Assembly (NCBI GenBank): GCA_944385105.1
Contig: CALWVR010000011.1
Location: 1-64,000, forward strand
From: an uncultured Clostridia bacterium
Lineage (GTDB): Bacteria > Bacillota > Clostridia > Oscillospirales > Acutalibacteraceae
DNA length: 64,000 nucleotides
Reading direction: 5' to 3'
The notes beneath the pieces are model-generated. The model ran no database searches and was not told the origin of the DNA. It saw only the letters and a list, made by a program, of their open reading frames with translations. The position numbers and the translations under genes are program-made. Positions 24,534 through 34,565 of this stretch are shown here, in pieces (the stretch's first letter is position 1; each line of letters opens with the position of its first letter).

Positions 24534-25097
24534 TCATTTATTAAAATATAGTTTTCTATATATCTCTCTACTTTTTAGTACATTCTTAACATATGCTGCC
24601 GTATCTTTATAAGGTATTTTTATTAGGGTCTTACCGTCTATTGAATAGTTTTTATTCATAAGCCATTTATCTACATTACCAAGTCCTGCATTATATGCAC
24701 TGATTGCTACCTCATCAGACTCATATCTCTTTTGCAACAATGATATAAGATATACCCCGCACTTAATATTAATCTCTGGATCTATTAGATTATTGTTTTC
24801 AATGTCCCACAACTTATGATGTTTCTTTAACCATTCAAAAGTCTCAGGCATAATCTGCATAAGTCCTATCGCACCAGCTTTCGATTGCGCTTCTTCCCTA
24901 AAATTACTCTCGGATTTTATTACAGCAAAAACAAGTGCCTTCTCCACATTGTATTTTTCAGAGTATTTACTAACATATTCATCATATTCAATTGGATATG
25001 CCTTCTTTAGGAAAAAGTTATATCCATAGTATATCATTGTCCCTATTCCAACAACTAGAAATAGCAGCAAAATTATAGTCTTTCCTTTATTCTTCAT
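24534..25097 (-). CDS. Lytic transglycosylase (SLT domain)
   Basis: 187-residue membrane-anchored murein lytic transglycosylase. A short N-terminal membrane span (IILLLFLVVGIGTMIYYGY) is followed by the SLT domain: catalytic glutamate in VIKSESNF, GAIGLMQIMPET near 81, and the AYNAGLGNVDKW signature near 140. Similar small proteins lie after coaE in many Firmicutes. It overlaps coaE by 11 bases. It is likely housekeeping wall turnover. Confidence 0.9.
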   Translation of the reverse strand: MKNKGKTIILLLFLVVGIGTMIYYGYNFFLKKAYPIEYDEYVSKYSEKYNVEKALVFAVIKSESNFREEAQSKAGAIGLMQIMPETFEWLKKHHKLWDIENNNLIDPEINIKCGVYLISLLQKRYESDEVAISAYNAGLGNVDKWLMNKNYSIDGKTLIKIPYKDTAAYVKNVLKSREIYRKLYFNK

Positions 25098-25698
25098 TAA
25101 ATTTCTCCATTACCTCGGCTACTAAACTCCTAGCTTGTTCACACAAAGCTTCTTTGTCCCTATTATTATACAATACATAATCAGAATTTTTCACATAAAA
25201 CTCATCTGTTGGTTGTATAGAAATGCGATTTATAACATCCTCTTTCCTTATGTTGCCTCTATTTATTGCTCTAAACTTCCTAACCTTTAAATCTGATATT
25301 ACAGTCACTACAACATTGCAATACCTATCGAGGCTCGATTCAAATAAAAGCGGAGCATCTATTGCTATAACTTTTATTTTTTGAGCCTTTGCTTCTTCCA
25401 ATTTTTCCTTTATCCTTTTCACTATAAACGGATGTGCTATTCTATTTAACCTCTGCGCATTTTCCTTTGATAAAAATGCTATATCTGCAAGACTTTTTCT
25501 GTCTACTCTTCCGTCGGTTAATATTTCACTTCCAAACTCTTTTGTTAATAACTCTACATATTCTGGACTATTATTAAATACTTCCTTTGATATACCGTCC
25601 GCGTCTATTATTAATATACCTTGTTCCCTAAAACTTTCACAAAGCGTAGTCTTCCCTGCTCCCATAGGACCCGTGACACCTATTATAAAACTACTCAT
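25087..25698 (-). CDS. coaE: Dephospho-CoA kinase
   Basis: Final step of CoA synthesis, phosphorylating the 3'-hydroxyl of dephospho-CoA. 203 residues with P-loop GVTGPMGAGKTTL at residue 7, the substrate-binding DADGISKEV, and IDAPLLFES near 112. Overlaps the next gene by 11 bases and sua5 by 8. Confidence 0.94.
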   Translation of the reverse strand: MSSFIIGVTGPMGAGKTTLCESFREQGILIIDADGISKEVFNNSPEYVELLTKEFGSEILTDGRVDRKSLADIAFLSKENAQRLNRIAHPFIVKRIKEKLEEAKAQKIKVIAIDAPLLFESSLDRYCNVVVTVISDLKVRKFRAINRGNIRKEDVINRISIQPTDEFYVKNSDYVLYNNRDKEALCEQARSLVAEVMEKFNEE

Positions 25699-26719
25699 CC
25701 AGCTCTAGCACCTCAAATCCTGCTGCCCTTATTAACCTATTATAAACCGCTAAACCTTCTCCATCTTCTTCCGGACATCTTGCATAAACTATCTTTGCTT
25801 CATTATCCATATCTATTTTTCTAAGAGCATCAAATAAATTTCTCGCCTGGCTTTTACTGTCCCCTTCGTCTCCATAAGGTATTGCTTTGCATGTTAATGA
25901 TTTTATGTCTTCGCTATAGCAAAGAGCTACTACTCCTCTTTCCCTGCAGGAATTGACATATTTTATATATTCATCTCTTTTTGCCTTCACCACGACAACT
26001 CTTGCCCTTGGAGCATAATGTTTATATTTCATTCCTGGAGATATTGGCACCATATTCTCATTAGAAAGTCTGCTTACTACTGCTGGGTCGATTTCAACTT
26101 CTTTTCCTATAATTTCTTTTATTTGACTTGCTGTTATTGCTCCAGGTCTTAAAATACGTGGGTTACCTTCTCCTAACAAGACAATCGTAGATTCAAGTCC
26201 AACCGCGCAGTCCCCTCCATCCAATATCGCATCGACCTTAAAGAGCATATCCCTTTTTACATGACTAAACTTTGTTGGACTAGGCTTTCCAGAAATATTT
26301 GCTGAAGGAGCTGCCAAGGGCCTTCCTGTAGCTTTTATAACTTCTCTTGCAATCGGGTGAGAAGGCATCCTTATTGCTACAGTATCAAGCCCTCCACTTA
26401 CTTCATCAATTATTAGGTTAGATCTTTTCAGTATGATTGTTAGTGGGCCTGGCCAGAGTGCATTGACTAATTTTTTAGCATCATCCGTAAAATCATCAAC
26501 TAGTCTATATATCTCATCTATTTCAGAGATATGAACTATAAGCGGATTGTCAGAGGGGCGTCCTTTAGCATAAAAGATCTTTTTTACGGCCTCTTTATTC
26601 AAGGCATCTGCCGCAAGACCATAAACAGTCTCTGTAGGAATTACAACTAGCCCCCCGGCTCTTAGTATTTTTGCTGCCTCATTAATCTCATTTTTCTTTA
26701 AAATTTTTGTATCCATCAT
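25691..26719 (-). CDS. sua5: L-threonylcarbamoyladenylate synthase (Sua5 type)
   Basis: Makes threonylcarbamoyl-AMP from Thr, bicarbonate and ATP for the t6A modification of tRNA. The N-terminal YrdC domain shows VVIPTETVYGLAADA, KGRPSDNPLIVHI and ALWPGPLTIILKRS; after about residue 205 a C-terminal Sua5 domain follows, so this is the long 342-residue form (TsaC2). Two consecutive ATGs (26719, 26716) directly follow the prfA stop; the second has better spacing to GAAGG. Confidence 0.93.
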   Translation of the reverse strand: MMDTKILKKNEINEAAKILRAGGLVVIPTETVYGLAADALNKEAVKKIFYAKGRPSDNPLIVHISEIDEIYRLVDDFTDDAKKLVNALWPGPLTIILKRSNLIIDEVSGGLDTVAIRMPSHPIAREVIKATGRPLAAPSANISGKPSPTKFSHVKRDMLFKVDAILDGGDCAVGLESTIVLLGEGNPRILRPGAITASQIKEIIGKEVEIDPAVVSRLSNENMVPISPGMKYKHYAPRARVVVVKAKRDEYIKYVNSCRERGVVALCYSEDIKSLTCKAIPYGDEGDSKSQARNLFDALRKIDMDNEAKIVYARCPEEDGEGLAVYNRLIRAAGFEVLELDE

Positions 26720-27796
26720 TTAACCTTCTATAGCACTTTCAAGCTTTGCTGCTCTGTCAGCTGTGATTAAGGCATCTATAACTTCATCTATATTTCCGTT
26801 TAGTATATCTTCAAGTCTGTATAAAGTTAAACCGATTCTATGGTCAGTCATTCTTCCTTGAGGATAATTATATGTTCTTATCCTCTCTGACCTATCTCCT
26901 GTGCCTACCTGCGTTCTTCTTTCTTGCGCCATAGCGTCAGTCTGTTCCTTCATCTTAGCCTCAAGCAATCTCGATTTTAAAACTTTCATTGCTTTATCTT
27001 TATTTTTATATTGACTTCTTTCGTCTTGACACTCAACTACTAATCCTGTAGGTAAATGAGTAATCCTAATAGCAGATTCAGTTTTATTAATATGCTGCCC
27101 TCCAGCACCACTGGCTCTATAAGTATCTATTTGTAAATCCGACGGATTTATTTCCACCTCAACGTCTTCAGCTTCAGGCAAAACTGCAACCGTTACTGTT
27201 GATGTATGAATTCTCCCCTGTGCTTCTGTCTCAGGAACACGTTGAACTCTATGCACTCCACTTTCGTATTTAAGCTTTGAATATGCTCCTTCCCCGGAAA
27301 TTATAAAACTTATTTCCTTATATCCGCCAAGTTCTGTTTCGCTGGCATTTATTATCTCTGTTTTCCAACCTTTTGTTTCGGCATACATGCTGTACATTCT
27401 AAAGAGTACTCCTGAAAAAAGTGCTGCTTCTTCTCCTCCAGCGCCTCCTCTTATTTCAACTATAACATTTCTGTCATCATTAGGATCTTTAGGTAAAAGC
27501 AATATTTTAAGTTCATTAGAGCACTTCTCTATTTTCTCACGTGCATCATTAAGTTCTGTTTCAACTAATTCTCGAAAATCTCTATCAAGTCCTCCGTCAG
27601 CTAGAAGTTGTTTTGCCTCGTTTTCAGCTTTTTTTGCGTTTTTATACTCTTCATATTTTTCTACTATAGGTGTCAAACCTTTAAGTTCCTTCATAACAGA
27701 CCTATATTTCTCCTGATCAGTAACAAATTCAGGATCATACAAAAGTCCATTTAACTCATCATATCTCTTTTTAAAAACTTCTAATTTATCAAACAA
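26720..27796 (-). CDS. prfA: Peptide chain release factor 1
   Basis: Class I release factor reading UAA and UAG. It has the stop-codon-reading PxT tripeptide in [14 protein letters not shown] and the catalytic GGQ in [14 protein letters not shown] near residue 235. A GTG at 27805 is almost touching AAAGGA, whereas TTG at 27796 has 10-nt spacing and gives the typical MFDKLE beginning (358 residues), so it is preferred. It is second gene of the operon DUF951-prfA-sua5-coaE. prmC, which often follows prfA, is not here. Confidence 0.95.
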   Translation of the reverse strand: MFDKLEVFKKRYDELNGLLYDPEFVTDQEKYRSVMKELKGLTPIVEKYEEYKNAKKAENEAKQLLADGGLDRDFRELVETELNDAREKIEKCSNELKILLLPKDPNDDRNVIVEIRGGAGGEEAALFSGVLFRMYSMYAETKGWKTEIINASETELGGYKEISFIISGEGAYSKLKYESGVHRVQRVPETEAQGRIHTSTVTVAVLPEAEDVEVEINPSDLQIDTYRASGAGGQHINKTESAIRITHLPTGLVVECQDERSQYKNKDKAMKVLKSRLLEAKMKEQTDAMAQERRTQVGTGDRSERIRTYNYPQGRMTDHRIGLTLYRLEDILNGNIDEVIDALITADRAAKLESAIEG

Positions 27797-27810
27797 AATA
27801 ACCACATCCT

Positions 27811-28011
27811 TTAAAGTTCTTTTCTCACTATATTTTTGATATTTTTTTCTATTTTTGATCTTTTTGCCATAAATTCATGACCACAATGAATGCACTTTAA
27901 CTTAAAGTCCATTCCAGCCCTCATAACTAAAAATTCCCTACCCGAGCAAGGGTGTGGTTTTTTCATTTGCAGTATATCAGATACTCTAATATCCAAATCA
28001 AACACCACCAT
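27811..28011 (-). CDS. DUF951 family protein
   Basis: 66-residue conserved small protein. It matches DUF951 by its [20 protein letters not shown] start, the middle [15 protein letters not shown] stretch ([19 protein letters not shown]) with a CxxC zinc-type motif, and [11 protein letters not shown] at the end. Function is unknown; it is commonly next to translation or chromosome-maintenance genes in Firmicutes. It is first gene of the seven-gene operon. Start codon is uncertain: the ATG at 28011 lacks a clear ribosome site. Confidence 0.85.
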   Translation of the reverse strand: MVVFDLDIRVSDILQMKKPHPCSGREFLVMRAGMDFKLKCIHCGHEFMAKRSKIEKNIKNIVRKEL

Positions 28012-28090
28012 ATTTTAGGTTTCAACATTTATTATATCATCTAAATCTCCTTACATCAACATTATAACTCTAAACAAAAACTATTTTTGA

Positions 28091-28114
28091 AGGACTCTTT
28101 ATAAAAAGAGTCCT
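28091..28114. terminator. Hairpin after asnB
   Basis: Perfect 10-bp stem AGGACTCTTT / AAAGAGTCCT, loop ATAA, directly after the asnB stop on the minus strand. No good U-run follows on either strand, so it may only protect the mRNA end or terminate weakly. Confidence 0.5.
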
Positions 28115-28119
28115 CCATG

Positions 28120-29955
28120 TTAAACTATATCAATTTTATAATTTTTAAACCAGTAGTCAATTTGCACTATATAAGCCATAATTTGTGCTGCATTCATAAG
28201 CTGCCCATACCAAGGGGAAGAAATTTCATCAGGATGTTGCATTATGTTGTAAACCTCATCATGATTTAAAATTTTACTTAAGATATTTGAGCTGTCTTTC
28301 ATTATTTCGTCTACCTTTTTACTAACTTTCTCCATATATATAGGATTATGTGTTTTTGGATATGGGCTTTTTTTACGGAAAACTATTGAGTCTGGTAATA
28401 TTCCTTTCATTGCTTCCCTTAATATTCCCTTCTCTCTTCCCTTATAAGCCTTTATCTCCCATGGCATATTAAATGCATATTCCACTATTCTATAATCACA
28501 AAACGGGACTCTAACTTCAAGTCCGTTGTACATGCTCATTCTATCTTTTCTGTCTAGTAGCGTCTGCATAAACCAATTTATATTAAGCATAAACATTTCC
28601 CTCATTCGAGAATTAGTTTTGCTTTCACCGGAAAGTTTATCTGTGTCCCTTACCGTCCCCATATATAAGTCATGAACATACTCCTCTGCATTATTCAAAA
28701 ATCCTGGTTTCAGTATTTTCTTTCTGATATCAAGTGTTCTTGACCATGGGAAGCAATCCTCAAGCAATGCTTCCTTATTATGGTACCATGGATAACCACC
28801 AAAAATTTCATCTGCACATTCACCTGAAAGCGCTACTGTAAAATCCTTTTTTATCTCCTTGCAAAAAAGTATAAGTGAAGAATCTACATCAGCCATACCT
28901 GGTAAGTCCCTCGCCATAGTCGCATTTTCCAGCGCATCAGCTAGCTCTTCATTATCTAGTATTACATAATTATGATTTGAGTGTATATCATTTAACATTA
29001 CCTTTACGTAATCATCATCTGAATTTGGTTGGAACTTATTACTTTTAAAGTATTTTTTATTATCAACATAATCAACTGAATATGTTGATAACTTTCCCAT
29101 GTTATTTTTTTTATAATATTCTGAGGCAATTTTTGAGATAATGCTCGAGTCAAGTCCTCCAGACAAAAAACAGCAAAGTGGAACGTCTGATATAAGCTGC
29201 CGTTCTATAGCATCAGTAAGCATAAAACGGGTCTTTTCTATTGCAGTGCTCACGTTATCCTCAAACTCTTTTGCCTTTAAAGACCAGTATCTTTTTATCC
29301 TTAGTCCTTCTTTAGAAAAGAAAGCACACTCACCGGGCTTAAGTTCTTTAACACCCTTAATAACACCATTCCCTGGACTTCTTCCCGGACCCACAAAGAA
29401 AATTTCCATAAGTCCCTCTTCGTCCACCTGTGGTTTTACAATTGGATTGCACAATAAGGTCTTTATTTCTGACCCAAATATTAATCCATTATTATAACCA
29501 TAAAAGAACAAAGGTTTTACTCCCATTCGGTCTCTTGCCATAAAAAGGGTTTGTCTCTTAGTATCCCAAATAGAAAATGCAAATATTCCATTAAGTTTTT
29601 CTAAACATTTTTCTCCCCAATGTATATATGAAACTAGTATCACCTCTGTATCTGAGTATCCTTTAAAGTTATAACCTATTGATAATAGTTCCTCTCTTAC
29701 TTCCTGGGTATTATAAATTTCACCATTATAAACTATTGTATAGTCCTCATCATTATAAGCTATCCTCATTGGCTGTTTGCCATTGTCAGGGTCTATTACT
29801 ATTAGTCGCCTATGCAAAAGGCATGCATGACTTTCTATGTGCATTCCCCCTGCATCAGGGCCACGTCTTTCAAGACTATTTTGCATTTTATCTAGAATAG
29901 TCTCATTTCCACTTATATTGTTATTGTAATCAATCCATCCTGCTATACCACACAT
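28120..29955 (-). CDS. asnB: Asparagine synthetase B (glutamine-hydrolysing)
   Basis: 611-residue enzyme making Asn from Asp, Gln and ATP. The N-terminal class II glutaminase domain starts MCGIAGW with catalytic Cys 2 and has RRGPDAGG and YNGEIYN; the C-terminal synthetase domain has the ATP-pyrophosphatase loop LSGGLDSSIISKIA near 265 and GECADEIFGGYPW near 376. GGAGG lies seven bases upstream. It appears monocistronic. The hairpin before it is discussed separately; no T-box was found. Confidence 0.94.
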   Translation of the reverse strand: MCGIAGWIDYNNNISGNETILDKMQNSLERRGPDAGGMHIESHACLLHRRLIVIDPDNGKQPMRIAYNDEDYTIVYNGEIYNTQEVREELLSIGYNFKGYSDTEVILVSYIHWGEKCLEKLNGIFAFSIWDTKRQTLFMARDRMGVKPLFFYGYNNGLIFGSEIKTLLCNPIVKPQVDEEGLMEIFFVGPGRSPGNGVIKGVKELKPGECAFFSKEGLRIKRYWSLKAKEFEDNVSTAIEKTRFMLTDAIERQLISDVPLCCFLSGGLDSSIISKIASEYYKKNNMGKLSTYSVDYVDNKKYFKSNKFQPNSDDDYVKVMLNDIHSNHNYVILDNEELADALENATMARDLPGMADVDSSLILFCKEIKKDFTVALSGECADEIFGGYPWYHNKEALLEDCFPWSRTLDIRKKILKPGFLNNAEEYVHDLYMGTVRDTDKLSGESKTNSRMREMFMLNINWFMQTLLDRKDRMSMYNGLEVRVPFCDYRIVEYAFNMPWEIKAYKGREKGILREAMKGILPDSIVFRKKSPYPKTHNPIYMEKVSKKVDEIMKDSSNILSKILNHDEVYNIMQHPDEISSPWYGQLMNAAQIMAYIVQIDYWFKNYKIDIV

Positions 29956-29970
29956 AACAAAACCTCCTAT

Positions 29971-30006
29971 AAAAAGGACGCCACAAATCTTATTCTTTGT
30001 GACGTC
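29971..30006 (-). terminator. Terminator between small exported protein and asnB
   Basis: GACGCCACAAA (29977-29987) / TTTGTGACGTC (29996-30006), 11 bp with one G-U pair and an 8-nt loop; on the minus strand it is followed by CTTTTT and then at once by the asnB ribosome site. It either ends the upstream gene or works as an attenuator for asnB. Confidence 0.7.
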
Positions 30007-30051
30007 TATATCTTTTAAATTATATGTGAATTAAAGCATTTTATTCCAGGA

Positions 30052-30624
30052 CTAATTTTTAAGGCAATATGATTCTGAATCTGAAAAGCTCTTTCCTTTC
30101 AATATATTATCTATTATACAGCTGCACTGCAACGACTCTGAGTCAGCAGCATCTTTTTTCTCAATAAGTTCTCTTATGTCTTTTTGGGCTTCTTCTGGTA
30201 AACTATTATACATTTCCTCTAATTTTTTCACGTTTATTACATTTTTAGATAAATTCTTTGAATAAAATTCGAGAGGTACTTTAATAACATATAGGCACAA
30301 AGCTCCTAGCTTTCCTAATAATACTTTAGATAAGCTCAGAGTTTTCCCCAAAACTTTTGCAGCTTTTCCTACTACTAAATATACGCTTGTACCTATAAAT
30401 ATTATTGAATAATTCAATCCTTTAATTAAAACTCTTGATGAAACATTCAGTTTATCAAAAAGCTTATCAAGCACATCACGTTCTTCTTTTCCTTCTCTAC
30501 AGCCCTCTAAAGTCTCCATTACTTTTTGTTCATTTCCATCATTGTTTTGAGCTTCTTGAGCAAAACAACTAGCAGATGTTACCGCTAATACAATAGACAA
30601 AATAAATGATATAATCTTTTTCAT
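30052..30624 (-). CDS. Small exported protein, function unknown
   Basis: 190 residues. Signal peptide MKKIISFILSIVLAVTSASCFA, then an acidic segment, a hydrophobic stretch (about residues 68-115) that may cross or lie on the membrane, and a charged helical C-terminus with a CSC motif and a further Cys near the end. ATG at 30624 follows GGAG; the longer frame is not needed. A promoter-like TATAAT lies about 45 nt upstream. Its layout (MKKI signal, one hydrophobic block, charged helical tail) recalls the protein at 40196-40666. No domain recognised. Confidence 0.65.
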   Translation of the reverse strand: MKKIISFILSIVLAVTSASCFAQEAQNNDGNEQKVMETLEGCREGKEERDVLDKLFDKLNVSSRVLIKGLNYSIIFIGTSVYLVVGKAAKVLGKTLSLSKVLLGKLGALCLYVIKVPLEFYSKNLSKNVINVKKLEEMYNSLPEEAQKDIRELIEKKDAADSESLQCSCIIDNILKGKSFSDSESYCLKN

Positions 30625-30731
30625 TTTACATTCTCCTATAAAGTAAATTTTCCTCATTCATTATATCACGAATAAAAAAAACTTTCATTATAAATTTTAA
30701 AAAAGCGCATAATTAATAAATTATTATTTTT

Positions 30732-32150
30732 TTAGTTTAAACTTAAATATAAATTTTTATATTTTATTGCAGACTTTTTAAAACTATTATCACAATTCAT
30801 AGCCCTTAATGTCAATATTCTCCAACCCTCTTTGTTTTTATATCCATAAATGCTTCTTTTTATAGCATTAAGCATATCATTTGAGTTGTAGGTTTTAAAG
30901 GTAAATCCATTTCCCTTAAGGTCTTCACTATCTTTTATAGAATCATATAGCCCTCCAGTTTCCCTTACAATAGGTATAGCTCCATATCTTAATGCTATCA
31001 TTTGAGACAATCCGCATGGTTCACTCCTTGACGGCATTAAAAACATATCAGCAGCTGCATATATTTTGTGGGACAGTTCTCTTACAAAGCCGTAGCACGC
31101 ACTTACTCTTCCCTTATACTTATTTTGCATAGAATAAAAAAATTCTTCATAGTCCTTTCTTCCTGAACCTAAAATTACAAATTGAACATCTTCCTCATTC
31201 ATAAGTCTATCAAATATATCTAAGACTAAGTCCATACCCTTCTGCTCTGTAAATCTTGTAACCATCGCTATTAGTGGAGTATCGTTCTCGTTATTTAAGT
31301 ATAGTCTATTTCTAAGCTCTATTTTATTTTGTTCCTTTAGTTCTATGCTTTCGCATGAGTAATTTCTATATAATAAAGTATCCTCTTGTGGGTTGTATTC
31401 GTCATAGTCTATACCATTTAAAATTCCTACTAATTTAAAACTTCTTTTATTTAATATTGGGTCAAGTCCATATGAAAACCATGGATTTAATATTTCTTTA
31501 GCATAAGTTGGACTAACTGTCACAACCTTATCAGCAGTCTCAATTGCGCCTTTCATAAAGTTTGTGCAGTCATCAAATTCCAACACTGAAAACTTTTCTC
31601 TCGGTACACCTACTATATCTTCTATTATATCAATTCCATACTTGCCTTGGTATTGTATATTATGAATCGCAAAAACATTCTTTATCCCTTGGTACCAATC
31701 ATATTTACCATATATTAAACTATAGTAAACCGGCACTAGGGCTGTTTGCCAGTCATTACTATGAATTACATTTGGCTTATAATTAATATGAGGTAGCATT
31801 TCTAAGATGGCTTTAGAAAAAAAGGCAAATCTTTCTGCATCATCATAATGACCATAAATACCTTCTCTTTTAAAATAATACTCGTTGTCTAGAAAGTAAT
31901 AGGTAACGTTATTATATTCAAGCTTAAATACTCCACAATAAAGGCTTCTCCAACATAACTGCACATAAAAGTTTGTTATATACTCCATTGAGTCCCTCAA
32001 ACTTTGAGGTATACTACTATATAATGGCATAACAACTCTACATTTAACTGATTCTTCCACAAGATATTTAGGTAAAGCTGATGAAACATCAGCAAGTCCT
32101 CCTGACGCAGCAAATGGTATAGATTCACTTGTACAAAATAAAACTTCCAA
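30732..32150 (-). CDS. glgA: Glycogen synthase
   Basis: GT5 glycosyltransferase of 472 residues, extending alpha-1,4-glucan from ADP-glucose. It has HSNDWQTALVP near 130, the acceptor region, VTRFTEQKGMDLV near 297, and the C-terminal SRSEPCGLSQMIALRYG with the conserved glutamate near 377. The N-terminal KxGGL loop reads AASGGLADV, without the lysine known from E. coli GlgA, a form I recall in some gut clostridia. It is last gene of the glgB-C-D-A operon. Confidence 0.94.
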   Translation of the reverse strand: MEVLFCTSESIPFAASGGLADVSSALPKYLVEESVKCRVVMPLYSSIPQSLRDSMEYITNFYVQLCWRSLYCGVFKLEYNNVTYYFLDNEYYFKREGIYGHYDDAERFAFFSKAILEMLPHINYKPNVIHSNDWQTALVPVYYSLIYGKYDWYQGIKNVFAIHNIQYQGKYGIDIIEDIVGVPREKFSVLEFDDCTNFMKGAIETADKVVTVSPTYAKEILNPWFSYGLDPILNKRSFKLVGILNGIDYDEYNPQEDTLLYRNYSCESIELKEQNKIELRNRLYLNNENDTPLIAMVTRFTEQKGMDLVLDIFDRLMNEEDVQFVILGSGRKDYEEFFYSMQNKYKGRVSACYGFVRELSHKIYAAADMFLMPSRSEPCGLSQMIALRYGAIPIVRETGGLYDSIKDSEDLKGNGFTFKTYNSNDMLNAIKRSIYGYKNKEGWRILTLRAMNCDNSFKKSAIKYKNLYLSLN

Positions 32151-32186
32151 AGCTTTTCTCCTCCATATTCTTATGTAGTATTGGAA

Positions 32187-33299
32187 TTATACTACACTTG
32201 CCTTACTTATATATACAGGGTACGACCTAAAACCCATCAAAATCCTTTCATTATTTATTTTAATGTCCTTATCGGCAATAATATAACTTAATTTGCAGTC
32301 TGTGCCTATTGAAGTGTCCTGCATTATAATACAGTTTGAGACCTTAGTTCCTTTTCCTATTTTAACACCCTTAAAAATTATACTATTCTCAACATTTCCA
32401 TCAATTACGCAACCATTTCCTATGAGTGAATTCTTTACATTTGAACTTTCTCCATATCTAGTTGGCATATCATCTCTTACTTTAGTATATATAGGAACAT
32501 CCCTACTAAAAAGTTCATTTCTTATTTCGTTGTTCATCAATAGCATATTTGCTTCAAAAAAGGAGCCTAAAGACATTATGTCTCTACTAAATCCTTTAAA
32601 TTCATAAGCAAAAAATCTAAAATTAGAAACATTTGCTATTAGAACATCTCTATTATAGTCACATTTATTTTCACTAATACATTTAGAAATAAAGTGAATC
32701 AGTAAGTCCTTATTTATTATTGACATATTCATATAGACATTACAAGTACCTACATCTTTTGGTTGTATTTTTATCTCTTCAACACGTTTATTGGCTCTTA
32801 AATTAAGTGTTAAAGTATCTACTTTTTTTAATATTACATCCTTTCTATATATTAAAGTAATGTCTGCTTTATTTTTAACATGTTCATCCAATACTTTTCT
32901 AAAGTCTATATTACATATTGTATTGCAGTCTGAAAGAAGCACATACTCTTCCTTAGAGTTCTTTATAAAATTTATTATAGCAGACAGCATTGATATCCTA
33001 CTCTTAAAGTCTTTATTACTATTACCAAAAGGGGGAAATATAAAAAGTCCATCGCGTTTTCTTGATAGGTCCCATGACTTTCCTGAACCTAGATGGTTCA
33101 TCAAAGATTGATAATTACTCTTCGTAATAACCGCAACCTTATTTATCCCGGAGTTTACCATGTTTGAGAGAGGAAAGTCTATAAGCCTGTATCTTCCCCC
33201 AAATGGAACAGACGCCATTGTTCTTTGTTCTGTTAATTCCCTTATAAAGTTCTCTCCTATGCTTGAAAAAATTATTCCCAAAACATTATTTCCCCTCAA
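32187..33299 (-). CDS. glgD: Glucose-1-phosphate adenylyltransferase, GlgD subunit
   Basis: 370-residue GlgD, the non-catalytic or regulatory partner of GlgC in Firmicutes; together they make ADP-glucose. It shows the nucleotidyltransferase fold ([16 protein letters not shown] near 31) but the N-terminal nucleotide loop is degenerate ([12 protein letters not shown] instead of LAGGQGSRL), as expected for GlgD. Left-handed beta-helix repeats follow near 290-340. Its start overlaps the glgC stop by four bases. Confidence 0.94.
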   Translation of the reverse strand: MRGNNVLGIIFSSIGENFIRELTEQRTMASVPFGGRYRLIDFPLSNMVNSGINKVAVITKSNYQSLMNHLGSGKSWDLSRKRDGLFIFPPFGNSNKDFKSRISMLSAIINFIKNSKEEYVLLSDCNTICNIDFRKVLDEHVKNKADITLIYRKDVILKKVDTLTLNLRANKRVEEIKIQPKDVGTCNVYMNMSIINKDLLIHFISKCISENKCDYNRDVLIANVSNFRFFAYEFKGFSRDIMSLGSFFEANMLLMNNEIRNELFSRDVPIYTKVRDDMPTRYGESSNVKNSLIGNGCVIDGNVENSIIFKGVKIGKGTKVSNCIIMQDTSIGTDCKLSYIIADKDIKINNERILMGFRSYPVYISKASVV

Positions 33300-34540
33300 A
33301 CTATAGCTACCTCCTTTCGACTTTTCTCATTGTGCATTATACTATCTTTTATCATAGACTTAGCTTTTATCTCAACATCGTCTCCAATAACAATATTATC
33401 CCCTATAACAGTTATACCCCACTTTTCACCCTTACTAACTTCATGAGGCTTTGCTCCAATTTTTGCACCCTTTCTAACAATAGTATTCTCTGAAATTATC
33501 GCATACTTAACAGAAGCACCAGGCTCTATCTTTACACCAGGCATTATAATAGACTCTTGAATACTTGCATCTTTTCCTATATATACTCCATTAAAAAGCA
33601 CACTAAAGTCTACATTTCCATAAATGTTACATCCATCTGATATTATAGAGTTTTTAACATTTGCAGTATCTGCTATATATTGAGGTGGCATAACAGGACT
33701 TCTTGAATAGACCTTAAAGCTGTCATCATTTAAGTCAAACTTAGTGTTAGGGTTTAAAAGGTCCATATTAGATTCCCATAAGCTCTCTATTGTACCCACA
33801 TCTTTCCAATAACCATGGAAATCATACGCAAAAAGCTTTTCTCCTGAATTTAGCATATTTGGTAAAACATTTTTTCCAAAGTCCTTACTAGACTTTGCAT
33901 CCTCTTCGTCTTCCTTTAAGTATACCTGCAGCTTGCTCCATGTAAATACATAAACTCCCATAGAAGCTTTTGTGCTTTTAGGTTTCTTAGGTTTCTCTTC
34001 AAATTCATATATAGAATTGTCTTCGTTTACATTTAATATTCCAAACCTTGATGCCTCCTCAAGTGGAACCTCAATTGATGCTACAGTGCAAGATGCATTT
34101 TTTTCTTTATGATAAGCCACCATTTTAGAGTAATCCATTTTATATATATGGTCTCCGGATAACACAACTACATAATCAGGATTATATCGAGAAATGTAGT
34201 CTATATTTTGATATATAGCATTTGCAGTTCCTTTATACCAGTCAGCTCCTCTACTTCGCTGGTATGGAGGCAATATTTGAAGTCCACTACTCATAGTATC
34301 AAGATCCCACGGTTGCCCATTGCCTATATATTCATTTAATACAAGAGGTTGGTATTGGGTCAATACTCCTACTGCCTCTATACCTGAATTTACGCAGTTT
34401 GATAAAGCAAAATCTATTATCCTATATTTTCCTCCATAAGGTACAGCGGGCTTTGCAAGTTTATCCGTCAAGACTCCCAACCTACTCCCCTGTCCTCCTG
34501 CTAATATCATAGCAACAACACTTTGTTTCGGAAACAACAA
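33296..34540 (-). CDS. glgC: Glucose-1-phosphate adenylyltransferase
   Basis: Catalytic ADP-glucose pyrophosphorylase, 414 residues. Intact nucleotide loop [16 protein letters not shown] near 10, [25 protein letters not shown] near 131 and [10 protein letters not shown] near 185. Starts at one of two consecutive TTG codons (34540 or 34537) after GGGGGG; the second has better spacing. It follows glgB by 25 nt. Confidence 0.95.
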   Translation of the reverse strand: MLFPKQSVVAMILAGGQGSRLGVLTDKLAKPAVPYGGKYRIIDFALSNCVNSGIEAVGVLTQYQPLVLNEYIGNGQPWDLDTMSSGLQILPPYQRSRGADWYKGTANAIYQNIDYISRYNPDYVVVLSGDHIYKMDYSKMVAYHKEKNASCTVASIEVPLEEASRFGILNVNEDNSIYEFEEKPKKPKSTKASMGVYVFTWSKLQVYLKEDEEDAKSSKDFGKNVLPNMLNSGEKLFAYDFHGYWKDVGTIESLWESNMDLLNPNTKFDLNDDSFKVYSRSPVMPPQYIADTANVKNSIISDGCNIYGNVDFSVLFNGVYIGKDASIQESIIMPGVKIEPGASVKYAIISENTIVRKGAKIGAKPHEVSKGEKWGITVIGDNIVIGDDVEIKAKSMIKDSIMHNEKSRKEVAIV

Positions 34541-34565
34541 CTATTCCCCCCTACTCAAGCTTATC

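Noticed and set aside
29956..30051. T-box or riboswitch before asnB
   Set aside because: The space is under 100 bases and lacks the T-box core; only a simple hairpin is present.
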